From positions 1 through 16,144 of the forward strand of contig JBCDCC010000036.1 in the NCBI GenBank assembly GCA_039182435.1: DNA of 16,144 bases, in the 5' to 3' direction. Origin of the DNA: JBCCKC01 sp039182435. Its GTDB lineage: Bacteria; Verrucomicrobiota; Verrucomicrobiia; Opitutales; Coraliomargaritaceae. The number at the start of each line of letters is the position of its first letter. The first letter of the stretch is position 1. Shown here piece by piece: positions 8,089 through 14,567 of the stretch. The notes under the pieces are model-generated. The model ran no database searches, was not told where the DNA came from, and saw only the letters and a list, made by a program, of their open reading frames with translations. The translations under genes were made by a program, and so were the position numbers.

Positions 8089-8219
8089 AGACTCTCACAC
8101 AACGCAGCCACCCAGATATCTCTACTATCTGAACACGACCTCGAAAGGCTCGATCTAAGAGGGCACAAACCGACTCAGAAACAGAAGCTGGAAGGCATCG
8201 TATTCTAGATTGATTAGCG

Positions 8220-8232
8220 GTCTAAAATAGAC
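8220..8232. repeat. Inverted repeat GTCTA-AAA-TAGAC
   Basis: Perfect 5-bp arms around 3 bases, about 50 bases beyond the lacI stop and about 140 bases upstream of the candidate operon promoter. It could be a protein-binding site; it has no U-rich tail that would make it a terminator. Confidence 0.35.
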
Positions 8233-8252
8233 ACGTAATCCACAAATTTGCG

Positions 8253-8268
8253 ACGATGTTCTTATCGT
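8253..8268. repeat. Inverted repeat ACGAT-N6-ATCGT downstream of the lacI-type gene
   Basis: Perfect 5-bp arms with a 6-base loop, lying 14 bases past the lacI stop codon. In the lacI direction no run of T follows, so intrinsic termination is not well supported. It may be a weak hairpin or a binding site. Confidence 0.3.
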
Positions 8269-8281
8269 TTCTTGGCCAGTG

Positions 8282-9340
8282 CTAGGAATCGTCTTGCTTG
8301 AGAGTCGGACCGTCACACCAAAAGCCTTTGACGAGCACTTCCTTTGGATTTTCAGGAAGCCCCATCTGATTGGTGCTCAAGTTCGCCACCACGAGGTCGA
8401 TCGCCGCCGCACCGACGAGCTGCAGGTTTCCATCAATGCCGGCGGTCGAGTCCATTTCACGACGCGTCCGGTAAAGATAGGCGACTCCGATATCTTCAGG
8501 CACCCGATAACCCATACGCCCGAGCCAGAGTTTAACCGGAAGCTTATAGACGAGTAAAGCATCTGGCTTTTCTTTTTGCATCCATTTTATGAATACACCT
8601 TCCGACGAATCACTGTCGGGAATAAATGGTAGGCAACGGCGATTGCGAGGTAGATGCCGCTGCCAATCCAAAGTGCCGGCCGACCAGAGATAACCCGAAA
8701 TGCGGTTATTCATCTCCGGAACAACCAATCCAATCTTTCGGTAGCCGCGCTCGGTCATTTTATCGAGCGCCAAACGCACATTATAGAGTCCATGAAAATT
8801 GGAACGATCGACTGTGGCATAACGAAAGTAAGCGCTCAGGCCAGCGACCGCAAAATGCTCGGTCGAGAGGATCTGCTTGCGCATACGATTCCTCGAAAAC
8901 CCGAAAATCACCCCGCAGATACCGCGATTGCGTAACACCCGTTGCAACTTCGATAAATCATGGCCATAATCAACCAGCGCAAACTCCTCCAGCTTATAGC
9001 CCAAGGCATAGGCGCGCTTGGCGAGGCCTTCATACTCCCACTGGCAGACGTCTTTTCCCCGCCAGCCCTCCGCTTCAACATAATCGGTGATCAACGCAAT
9101 CGTGTTGACCTCCACTTTCGCCGTCCCCCCATTCCGATTCATCATCAGAGCGCTCACCATCGGGTTCGGGCGGTAGCCCATCGCCTCCGCAGCTTCTTTG
9201 ATCTCTTGCCGACGCTGACTACTAATCCGGGCGTCCCCGCGAAGCGCCCGCGATACGGTGGAGGGAGCCACGCCAATCGCAGTCGCCACATCAGCCATCG
9301 TAATTCCGGAGTTCATGCGTTTCTTATGAGCAAGTTGCAT
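8282..9340 (-). CDS. LacI-family transcriptional regulator
   Basis: A 352-residue DNA-binding repressor or activator. Residues 13-33 form the LacI helix-turn-helix (ITMADVATAIGVAPSTVSRAL), followed by the hinge end GYRPNPMVSALM (55-66). The rest is a periplasmic-binding-protein-like effector domain starting VNTIALITDYVEA and ending with the segment VKGFWCDGPTLK, a form I associate with Opitutales regulators. The effector is probably a sugar or small metabolite, but this is not shown. Start choice: the open frame extends to a TTG at 9358, but that codon lies inside a likely -10 box. The ATGs at 9340 and 9316 are both possible and the family match begins just after them. It is divergent from Nit1C and co-directional with the ABC-P450 operon, so it could control either, both, or itself. 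Confidence 0.88.
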   Translation of the reverse strand: MQLAHKKRMNSGITMADVATAIGVAPSTVSRALRGDARISSQRRQEIKEAAEAMGYRPNPMVSALMMNRNGGTAKVEVNTIALITDYVEAEGWRGKDVCQWEYEGLAKRAYALGYKLEEFALVDYGHDLSKLQRVLRNRGICGVIFGFSRNRMRKQILSTEHFAVAGLSAYFRYATVDRSNFHGLYNVRLALDKMTERGYRKIGLVVPEMNNRISGYLWSAGTLDWQRHLPRNRRCLPFIPDSDSSEGVFIKWMQKEKPDALLVYKLPVKLWLGRMGYRVPEDIGVAYLYRTRREMDSTAGIDGNLQLVGAAAIDLVVANLSTNQMGLPENPKEVLVKGFWCDGPTLKQDDS

Positions 9341-9346
9341 GCGCAA
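9335..9346. promoter_or_regulatory. Possible operator TTGC-ATGC-GCAA at the lacI-type start codon
   Basis: TTGC and GCAA arms flank four bases and overlap the ATG at 9338-9340. Sites of this general form occur as LacI-family operators, so autoregulation is possible. The short arms make chance occurrence quite possible. Confidence 0.25.
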
Positions 9347-9352
9347 TGATGT

Positions 9353-9370
9353 GCACAATTATACCTGTGC
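9353..9370. promoter_or_regulatory. Dyad GCACA-N8-TGTGC over the -10 box of the lacI-type gene
   Basis: Perfect 5-bp arms, 18 bp in total. It covers the minus-strand TATAAT (9358-9363), so a bound protein would block the regulator's promoter. The spacing (GCAC-N10-GTGC) differs from the GCAC-N7-GTGC of NtrC sites, so I do not call it an NtrC box. Confidence 0.35.
9358..9363 (-). promoter_or_regulatory. TATAAT -10 box for the lacI-type gene
   Basis: Exact TATAAT on the minus strand, 17 bases before the ATG at 9340. No good -35 hexamer is seen at 16-18 bases (TCTCTA at 17). A transcript start near 9351 rules out the TTG at 9358 as start codon and favours 9340 or 9316. Confidence 0.45.
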
Positions 9371-9379
9371 GATTGGCAT
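9369..9379 (+). repeat. 11-mer GCGATTGGCAT, copy 2
   Basis: An exact match to the minus-strand copy at 8078-8088. A related form GATTG-CT-GGCAT follows at 9388-9399, placing the two TGGCATCT octamers (9374-9381 and 9394-9401) exactly 20 bp apart on the same face of the helix. Confidence 0.6.
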
Positions 9380-9393
9380 CTAGAGAGGATTGC

Positions 9394-9409
9394 TGGCATC
9401 TCGGTTGCT
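9394..9409 (+). promoter_or_regulatory. Candidate sigma-54 (-24/-12) promoter of the Nit1C cluster
   Basis: TGGCAT-CTCGG-TTGCT matches TGGCAC-N5-TTGCW at all but one position, with GG (9395-9396) and GC (9407-9408) exactly 10 bases apart. The predicted transcript start is near 9420, giving a leader of about 66 bases before the first Nit1C gene. A sigma-54 activator is known to control the homologous cluster in a Pseudomonas cyanide degrader, which supports this reading. Confidence 0.55.
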
Positions 9410-9423
9410 CAACTCAGGACCTA

Positions 9424-9445
9424 CATTCGAAACCATCTTCGAGTG
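9424..9445. promoter_or_regulatory. Interrupted palindrome CATTCGAA-N6-TTCGAGTG upstream of Nit1C
   Basis: Eight-base arms with seven Watson-Crick pairs and one T:G. It sits just after the predicted sigma-54 transcript start and just before an extended -10-like TGTTATTAA (9448-9456). It could be an operator for a repressor acting on either promoter, or a hairpin in the leader RNA. Confidence 0.45.
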
Positions 9446-9485
9446 CTTGTTATTAACCGCAGACTCAAACCAAGAAAGATACACC

Positions 9486-9968
9486 ATGCCAACAGTAGAC
9501 AAACCCATGAACAAAGACGGCGATTTCCTCGTCGACTACGAAGAGAAGGTCTTTGAAGACTACAAAGCCGATGAAGGTGAAAAAGCCCTCGTTACTTTTC
9601 ACACCGTCGCCTTTGAAGGTTCGATTAGTATCGTCAACACGCTGTCCGCGACACGCTTGCTACGTAAGGGATACGAAACATCGATCCTGCTCTACGGCCC
9701 CGGCGTCACAATGGGCTTCCAACGAGGCTTTCCAACGCTGGGTGATGAAGCGTTCCCAGGGCACCTTTTCGTCAATGAGCGCCTAGCCAAATTCATCGAA
9801 GAAGGCGGTAAAGTCTATGCCTGCCGTTTCTCCACTCAAGCGCTCTACGGCCAGACTGAAAAAGCCTTCATCCCCGGCATCATCCCGATCAATCCACTCG
9901 ACGTGCTCGACTGCATCCTCATGCACAAGAAGGCCAACGCAGTGATCATGGACTCTTGGACAGTCTAA
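9486..9968 (+). CDS. nitB: MSMEG_0572/Sll0783-family nitrogen starvation response protein (Nit1C gene 1)
   Basis: A 160-residue protein from the ATG at 9486, preceded by AAGAAAGA as a modest ribosome binding site. The open frame extends to a TTG at 9390, but that reading would begin inside the control region and the family match begins after 9486. The conserved core is VTFHTVAFEGSISIVNTLSA, then RKGYETSILLYGPGVTMGF and a C-terminal FIPGIIPINPLDVLDC. This is the family of Synechocystis Sll0783, which is needed for normal polyhydroxybutyrate accumulation under nitrogen starvation; its biochemical role is unknown. It has a DsrE-like look (alpha/beta, about 160 residues), which is inference. First gene of the Nit1C cluster, 17 bases ahead of the nitrilase. 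Confidence 0.92.
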   Translation: MPTVDKPMNKDGDFLVDYEEKVFEDYKADEGEKALVTFHTVAFEGSISIVNTLSATRLLRKGYETSILLYGPGVTMGFQRGFPTLGDEAFPGHLFVNERLAKFIEEGGKVYACRFSTQALYGQTEKAFIPGIIPINPLDVLDCILMHKKANAVIMDSWTV

Positions 9969-9985
9969 AAAGAAAGCTTTAAAAA

Positions 9986-10969
9986 ATGGAAACGATCCGA
10001 GCCGCCGCCATACAAATTGCGCCCGACCTCACTAGCGGGGCGGGCACCATCAGTCTGATGTGTGATGCCATCGCCGATGCATCCAAGCAAGGCGTGCGGC
10101 TCGCGGTCTTTCCCGAAACCTTTGTCCCCTACTACCCTTACTTTTCCTTTGTTGAGCCACCCGTCGCCTCCGGCAAAGCACACCTTAAACTTTATGAGGA
10201 AGCGGTGGTCATCCCGGGCCCGCTCATCAATACGCTCTGCAATGCCGCCAGCGAGCACGACATGGTGCTCTGCGTCGGCGTCAATGAAAAGGACGGCGGC
10301 TCCATCTACAATACGCAGCTCATCATAGATGCCGACGGCTCACTCAAACTGAAGCGCCGCAAGATCACCCCATCCTTTCATGAACGCATGATCTGGGGTC
10401 GTGGCGATGGCTCCGGCCTCAAGGCAGTCGATACCGCTGTCGGCCGCGTCGGCGCACTCGCCTGCTGGGAGCACTACAACCCACTCGCGCGCTACGCGCT
10501 GATGGCCGAAGGCGAGCAGATCCACTGCGCGCAATTCCCCGGCTCCATGGTCGGGCAGATCTTTGCCGATCAAATCGAAGTCACTATCCGTCACCACGCG
10601 CTCGAATCGGGCTGCTTCGTCGTCAATTCGACCGGCTGGCTCAGCGACGAACAACGTGCCAGCATTACCGCAGATCCCAAGATGCAAAAGACGCTCACCG
10701 GCGGTTGCTATTCGGCGATCATCGCACCCGACGGCTCCCACCTTTGCGATCCAATCACCGAAGGCGAAGGCATGGCCATTGCCGATCTCGACTTCGACCT
10801 CATCACCAAGCGCAAGCGCATGCTCGACTCCGTCGGCCACTACTCGCGCCCAGACCTTTTCTCTCTCACCGTAAATAAAACAGCTCAGTCAGCGATCCAC
10901 TCAGTCGAAGAGTCCGCCGGCGAAGAAGTCCTCGATTATGACGACAACCGCAAGCTCCAGTCTCTATAG
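9986..10969 (+). CDS. nitC: Nitrilase, Nit6803/Sll0784 type (Nit1C)
   Basis: A 327-residue member of the nitrilase superfamily. The Glu-Lys-Cys triad is Glu44 (VFPETF), Lys126 (KRRKITPSFHER) and Cys160 (LACWEHYNPL), with the second glutamate at Glu133. The CWEH signature and GRGDGSGL (138-145) are typical of true nitrilases, which convert a nitrile to a carboxylic acid plus ammonia, rather than of amidases. The Synechocystis homologue acts on a range of organic nitriles, and the Pseudomonas homologue is linked to use of cyanide as nitrogen source. Length and motif spacing match the family. The radical SAM gene overlaps its 3' end by 32 bases, so the genes are surely one transcript. Confidence 0.95.
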   Translation: METIRAAAIQIAPDLTSGAGTISLMCDAIADASKQGVRLAVFPETFVPYYPYFSFVEPPVASGKAHLKLYEEAVVIPGPLINTLCNAASEHDMVLCVGVNEKDGGSIYNTQLIIDADGSLKLKRRKITPSFHERMIWGRGDGSGLKAVDTAVGRVGALACWEHYNPLARYALMAEGEQIHCAQFPGSMVGQIFADQIEVTIRHHALESGCFVVNSTGWLSDEQRASITADPKMQKTLTGGCYSAIIAPDGSHLCDPITEGEGMAIADLDFDLITKRKRMLDSVGHYSRPDLFSLTVNKTAQSAIHSVEESAGEEVLDYDDNRKLQSL

Positions 10970-12095
10970 CCAAGAATTGTTCGGCAATAGAAGCCACCTA
11001 CTTTCCGACCTCCAATCCTTCGGCGTTCGTCTCACCAGCGACGATGGCGCACCCTCCCGCATCGGTGGCGCAGGTCCCACCGACCACAAGGCAATCACCG
11101 TCCTCGGCACCACCATCATGGTGCCCGTTCACACCCATACCGCAGCCGCCTCACCCTTCTGGCTCGAACCCGCTGGAGCCGACGGCCGAGTCGCCCTTCA
11201 CCACGAAGACGAGCACATCGCTTACGTCGAGTTTCCACCAGAGCCCAAATTCTATCAATTCGCGACCAGTGAAGGCCTCCCCTACTGGAAGATCGCCACG
11301 CTGCACTCCAAAGACGTGCTCGCCACCACCATTCTGCAAACCTGCATCCGCTACGGCAACAAGAAGACCAAGTGCCAATTCTGCGCCATCGGTGAGTCGC
11401 TCAAAGCAGGCAAAACCATCGCGCACAAGAAGCCCAAACAGCTTGCCGAAGTCGCGCTCGCCGCGATGAAGTATGACGGCATCAAACACGTCGTCATGAC
11501 CACTGGCACCCCTGTCACCACCGACCGCGGAGCCGCCGTTCTCGCCGAGTCCGCGTCCGCGATCAAAGCAGCCACCGGTCTACCGATTCAGGCACAATGC
11601 GAGCCGCCCGACGATTTTGCCTGGTTCCAAAAACTCCGCGATGCCGGAGTCGATTCACTCGGCATGCACCTCGAAGCATGGGATGAAGAGGTGCGCAAAG
11701 CCATCATGCCCGGCAAAGCCGAGGTCCCGCTCAGCTACTACATGGAGGCCTTCGCCGCCGCGGTCGAGGTCTTCGGACGCGGCCAAGTCAGCACCTACCT
11801 GCTCGCCGGTCTCGGTGACACCGCAAGCGGGCTGATCGATGCAGCCCGCCAACTCATCGTCATCGGGGTTTACCCCTTCGTCGTGCCCTTTGTGCCCGTC
11901 ACCGGGACTCAATTGGAAAACCACCCAGCACCCAGCACCGACTTCATGCGCGCCGTGCTCGGCCCCATCGGCCAGATGCTGCAAGAGGCCGGCATGACTT
12001 CCGACACCGTCAAAGCCGGTTGTGCCAAATGCGGCGCCTGCTCCTCACTCTCCAGTTTCGAAAAATCAAAATCTTCTAGCTGCTCCGCCGCCTAA
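10938..12095 (+). CDS. nitD: Radical SAM protein, MSMEG_0568 family (Nit1C)
   Basis: A 385-residue protein. The cluster-binding cysteines are Cys136, Cys146 and Cys149 in TCIRYGNKKTKCQFCAIG, a C-x9-C-x2-C arrangement rather than the common C-x3-C-x2-C. A second cysteine group, Cys372-x2-Cys375-x2-Cys378, near the C terminus may hold an auxiliary Fe-S cluster. The barrel includes KHVVMTTGTPV, QAQCEPP and GMHLEAWDEEVRK, resembling biotin synthase-like enzymes. It should use S-adenosylmethionine and a 4Fe-4S cluster for a radical step; substrate and product are unknown. The ATG at 10938 overlaps the nitrilase stop; a TTG at 10977 (MFGNRSHLLSDL) is an alternative that would avoid the overlap. The tail after the last cysteines is serine-rich. 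Confidence 0.92.
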   Translation: MTTTASSSLYSQELFGNRSHLLSDLQSFGVRLTSDDGAPSRIGGAGPTDHKAITVLGTTIMVPVHTHTAAASPFWLEPAGADGRVALHHEDEHIAYVEFPPEPKFYQFATSEGLPYWKIATLHSKDVLATTILQTCIRYGNKKTKCQFCAIGESLKAGKTIAHKKPKQLAEVALAAMKYDGIKHVVMTTGTPVTTDRGAAVLAESASAIKAATGLPIQAQCEPPDDFAWFQKLRDAGVDSLGMHLEAWDEEVRKAIMPGKAEVPLSYYMEAFAAAVEVFGRGQVSTYLLAGLGDTASGLIDAARQLIVIGVYPFVVPFVPVTGTQLENHPAPSTDFMRAVLGPIGQMLQEAGMTSDTVKAGCAKCGACSSLSSFEKSKSSSCSAA

Positions 12096-12127
12096 AAAAC
12101 ACAACGAGCTGCCAACTCTCTCAAGAT

Positions 12128-12403
12128 ATGCCAGAAACACCGTTCACCGTAGAGCTTCCCGACGGCACCGTCCGCCAATGCTACTCGCCCTCATCCATCG
12201 TCCACAAATACTTCAGTCGGGGCGAGACGATGCCTGTCAGTGAGTTCCTCACCAAAGCACGCGCCGCCCTGACGAAAGCTTCCGAACGCGTCGAAGCCAA
12301 ATTCGGTTTCGCCTGCAGCGGTGCCACCGCATCTCTCGCCACGATCGAAGCCTGGGGTGCCACGCTCAAACCCGAAGACCCTGTCAAGATCATCCAAATC
12401 TAA
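12128..12403 (+). CDS. nitG: MSMEG_0570-family nitrogen starvation response protein (Nit1C)
   Basis: A 91-residue protein of unknown function. Recognisable family blocks are FTVELPDGTVRQCYSPSSIV (6-25), a middle VSEFLTKARAALTKASERV (37-55) and KFGFACSGATASLATIEAW (58-76). The two cysteines (Cys18 and Cys63) are in segments that I recall as conserved. Small size, no signal peptide and no membrane segment suggest a cytoplasmic partner protein. It lies 32 bases after the radical SAM gene and 6 bases before the flavoprotein, so it is inside the operon. In other Nit1C clusters as I remember them it comes after the AIR-synthase-like gene; here it precedes the GNAT gene. Confidence 0.88.
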   Translation: MPETPFTVELPDGTVRQCYSPSSIVHKYFSRGETMPVSEFLTKARAALTKASERVEAKFGFACSGATASLATIEAWGATLKPEDPVKIIQI

Positions 12404-12409
12404 ACACCC

Positions 12410-13678
12410 ATGCCCTCCCCCAGCAACAGAGTGCAAATCGCGATCATCGGCGCTGGCCAAGCCGGCCTCAGCGTCGCTTACGCCCTCGAGAAAAAGGGGA
12501 TCACCGACATTGCTATTTTCGAAAAGAACCGCGTGGCTCACAGCTGGCGCGAAGAACGATGGGATAATTTCTGCCTCGTTACGCCGAACTTCCAGTGTCG
12601 CCTCCCGAACCATCCCTACGACGGCAACGACCCCGAAGGCTTCATGCCAAAAGACCAGATCGTCGATTACGTCACCCGATTTGCCCAAAAGATCAACGCC
12701 CCGATCCATGAAGGCGTCGAGGTCCAATCTGTCGTCAAAGCAGACGGCCTTTTCAAAATCACTACCAGCATCGGCGTCTGGCACTGCGATGACGTCGTCT
12801 GCGCCATCGGCTCCTTCCACACTCCCTTCGCTCCAGCCGGCTCCGACCAGATCCCCACCAACATTGATCAGATCTACGCCACCGAATACAAGAACCCCGA
12901 GCAAATTCCCGCTGGCGAAATCGCCGTCGTCGGCTCCGGGCAATCCGGCTGCCAAATCGCCGAAGACCTCCATCTAGTCGGCCGCAAAGTGCATCTCTTT
13001 CAAGGCAATGCACCCCGCTCGCCCAGACGCTACCGAGGTAAAGACGTCGTCGCTTGGCTCGAAGAAATGGGCTACTACAAAACCACTTTCGCCGAGCACC
13101 CGAATCAGGCCAAAGCGCTCAGCAGCACCAACCACTACCTCACCGGGCGCGATGGCGGACGCGAAATCGATCTCCGCAAATTCGCCCTCGAAGGCATGCA
13201 GCTCTACGGCTACCTTGAGTCCGTCGATGCCACCGGTTTCCGCACCCGCCCCGATACCAAAGAGAAACTCGATCTAGCCGATAAATCCTATGTCGGCATT
13301 CGCGACCGGATCGACGCCTACATCGCGGAACAGGGGATCGATGCTCCCGCCGAGCCAGCCTACATCCCTTGCTGGGAACCCGAGCAAGAAATCACCAAGC
13401 TCGATTTCGCCGCCTCCAATATCTCCACCATCATCTGGTGCATCGGCTTCAAGCCCAACTTCAGATTCATCCAGCTCGAAGTCTTCAACATGCGCGGCTT
13501 CCCCGTCCACGAACGCGGCGTCACCGCAGTCCCAGGCCTCTACTTCGTTGGCCTGCCATGGATGCACACCTGGGGCTCCGCCCGATTCTCCGGCATCGCC
13601 GAAGACGCCCAACACATCGCCAAAACCATCCACAGCACCATCGAGAACGTCCCCGAACACGAATACTTCTTCGTTTAG
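12410..13678 (+). CDS. nitH: MSMEG_0569-family flavin-dependent oxidoreductase (Nit1C)
   Basis: A 422-residue flavoprotein. An FAD-binding Rossmann motif GAGQAG occupies 14-19, with the acidic end of the second strand at Glu38 (IFEKN). A second nucleotide fold GSGQSG (175-180) should bind NADPH. The segment SWREERWDNFCLVTPNF (45-61) resembles flavin monooxygenases of the FMO/CzcO kind. The C-terminal PGLYFVGLPWMHTWGSARF (385-403) is a typical FAD-contacting end. It probably oxidises a small nitrogen compound using NADPH and O2, but the substrate is not known for the family. It begins 6 bases after the MSMEG_0570-type gene and ends 26 bases before the GNAT gene. All motifs are intact. Confidence 0.93.
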   Translation: MPSPSNRVQIAIIGAGQAGLSVAYALEKKGITDIAIFEKNRVAHSWREERWDNFCLVTPNFQCRLPNHPYDGNDPEGFMPKDQIVDYVTRFAQKINAPIHEGVEVQSVVKADGLFKITTSIGVWHCDDVVCAIGSFHTPFAPAGSDQIPTNIDQIYATEYKNPEQIPAGEIAVVGSGQSGCQIAEDLHLVGRKVHLFQGNAPRSPRRYRGKDVVAWLEEMGYYKTTFAEHPNQAKALSSTNHYLTGRDGGREIDLRKFALEGMQLYGYLESVDATGFRTRPDTKEKLDLADKSYVGIRDRIDAYIAEQGIDAPAEPAYIPCWEPEQEITKLDFAASNISTIIWCIGFKPNFRFIQLEVFNMRGFPVHERGVTAVPGLYFVGLPWMHTWGSARFSGIAEDAQHIAKTIHSTIENVPEHEYFFV

Positions 13679-13704
13679 AAACAACTTCTAACTCCTTCAA
13701 AAAC

Positions 13705-14271
13705 ATGCTCATCGAACGCTTCCGCAATTATCAGGCTCAGGACTTTGTCTTCAAAATCGCAACGACCGAAGAAGACCTCAAAGGCTTTCACACCCTGCGC
13801 CGACAGATCTTCTGTGACGAGCAAGGCGTCTTCGAAGGCGACGACACCGACCCCATCGACGAGCACATGATCCCCATCATCTGCAAACCACTCATCGCCG
13901 GCATGGAAGACGATGTCATCGGCGTCGTTCGTATCGATGAGCGGGAGCCCAGACTCTGGTATGGCAGCCGACTCGGCGTCGCCCCCGAATATCGCCGCGT
14001 CCGCCGCTTCAGCGCCGCCGCCACTGTGCGCAACCAACAACCCTGTAACGCCGGGCTCGGCGCGATCGGCGCAGGCCTCATCTATAAAGCCGTCTCCACC
14101 GCCAACGCCATAGGTTGCGACGAATTTCTCGCCACCGTCCAGAAACAGAACGCCCGCTTCTTCGAACGCCTCCACTGGAAACCACTCGGCGAACTCGAAC
14201 TCCACGGCTTCACCCACGTCAAAATGCGCGCCGACCTGAATTACTACCATCCCGCCGCAAAAGTCGCCTAG
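13705..14271 (+). CDS. nitE: GNAT N-acetyltransferase, MSMEG_0567 N-terminal type (Nit1C)
   Basis: A 188-residue acetyltransferase. The open frame reaches back to 13369 inside the flavoprotein gene, but that extension is a low-complexity Arg/His-rich shadow; the real start is the ATG at 13705. Conserved features include FHTLRRQIFCDEQGVF (28-43), an acetyl-CoA-binding strand WYGSRLGVAPEYRR (85-98), and EFLATVQKQNARFFERLHW (140-158). The stretch RRFSAAATVRNQQPCNAGLG (100-119) sits where the usual R/Q-x-x-G-x-G/A loop would be, so the loop seems enlarged before GAIGAGLIYKAV (119-130). In some bacteria this domain is fused to the AIR-synthase-like domain; here they are separate genes 322 bases apart. 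The acetyl acceptor is unknown. Confidence 0.88.
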   Translation: MLIERFRNYQAQDFVFKIATTEEDLKGFHTLRRQIFCDEQGVFEGDDTDPIDEHMIPIICKPLIAGMEDDVIGVVRIDEREPRLWYGSRLGVAPEYRRVRRFSAAATVRNQQPCNAGLGAIGAGLIYKAVSTANAIGCDEFLATVQKQNARFFERLHWKPLGELELHGFTHVKMRADLNYYHPAAKVA

Positions 14272-14290
14272 TCGTCGAGATCCCCTATAC

Positions 14291-14310
14291 CAGCCCATGC
14301 CAATGGGCTG
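14291..14310 (+). terminator. Hairpin CAGCCCAT-GCCA-ATGGGCTG after the GNAT gene
   Basis: A perfect 8-bp stem with a 4-base loop, starting 19 bases after the GNAT stop. The following bases TTCTTCAGTT are only moderately U-rich, so it may be a partial terminator or an mRNA-end stabiliser. Confidence 0.55.
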
Positions 14311-14551
14311 TTCTTCAGTTGCAGTAAATTCTTTTCAGATCTATGCTTAAACGCTCATTTAGAAGATTGATGCATCATAAACAGGCAGCGCTGAAATTGA
14401 TCTGTATCACCCTGTCTCCATCTGCGATTAGAAATATCCACAGTTCATGTTATGGATGATCTTAGCCACAAAGACCATCAGCATCCGCAGAAACTGAGAA
14501 CCCCGATTCAAAAAAAGAAACCCATTCGTGTTCGGCTTTTGAGGATTTTAT

Positions 14552-14567
14552 TGGCTTTTTCGCGGCA
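14552..14567 (+). promoter_or_regulatory. Weak sigma-54-like element before the AIR-synthase-like gene
   Basis: TGGCTT-TTTCG-CGGCA keeps the GG (14553-14554) and GC (14565-14566) 10 bases apart but misses the other preferred bases of both halves. A TATTAT (14572-14577) with TTGGCT (14551-14556) 15 bases upstream is an alternative, poorly spaced sigma-70 reading. Confidence 0.2.

Larger units (their letters stand above)
7965..8281. other. Control region between lacI-type gene and the ABC-P450 operon
   Basis: A 317-base region with no gene I can support. In transcription order on the minus strand it holds the lacI 3' flank with two inverted repeats (8253-8268 and 8220-8232), then the sigma-54-like promoter (8068-8083), then a leader of about 93 bases. 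Both flanking genes point left, so this is a within-strand gap, long enough for an independent operon promoter and operator sites. Confidence 0.6.

Noticed and set aside
9353..9370. NtrC binding site
   Set aside because: The arms GCAC and GTGC are 10 bases apart rather than 7, so it is listed only as a generic dyad.
12191..12973. Long minus-strand frame (260 codons) opposite the MSMEG_0570-type and flavoprotein genes
   Set aside because: It is Gly/Asp/Val-rich, as expected of a shadow of high-GC coding sequence, and opposes two clearly recognised genes.
13369..13704. Upstream extension of the GNAT frame into the flavoprotein gene
   Set aside because: It is an Arg/His/Pro-rich shadow of the flavoprotein reading frame; the family match begins at 13705.
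13675..14298. Minus-strand frame (207 codons) opposite the GNAT gene
   Set aside because: Composition is that of an antisense shadow and the plus-strand frame has clear GNAT motifs.
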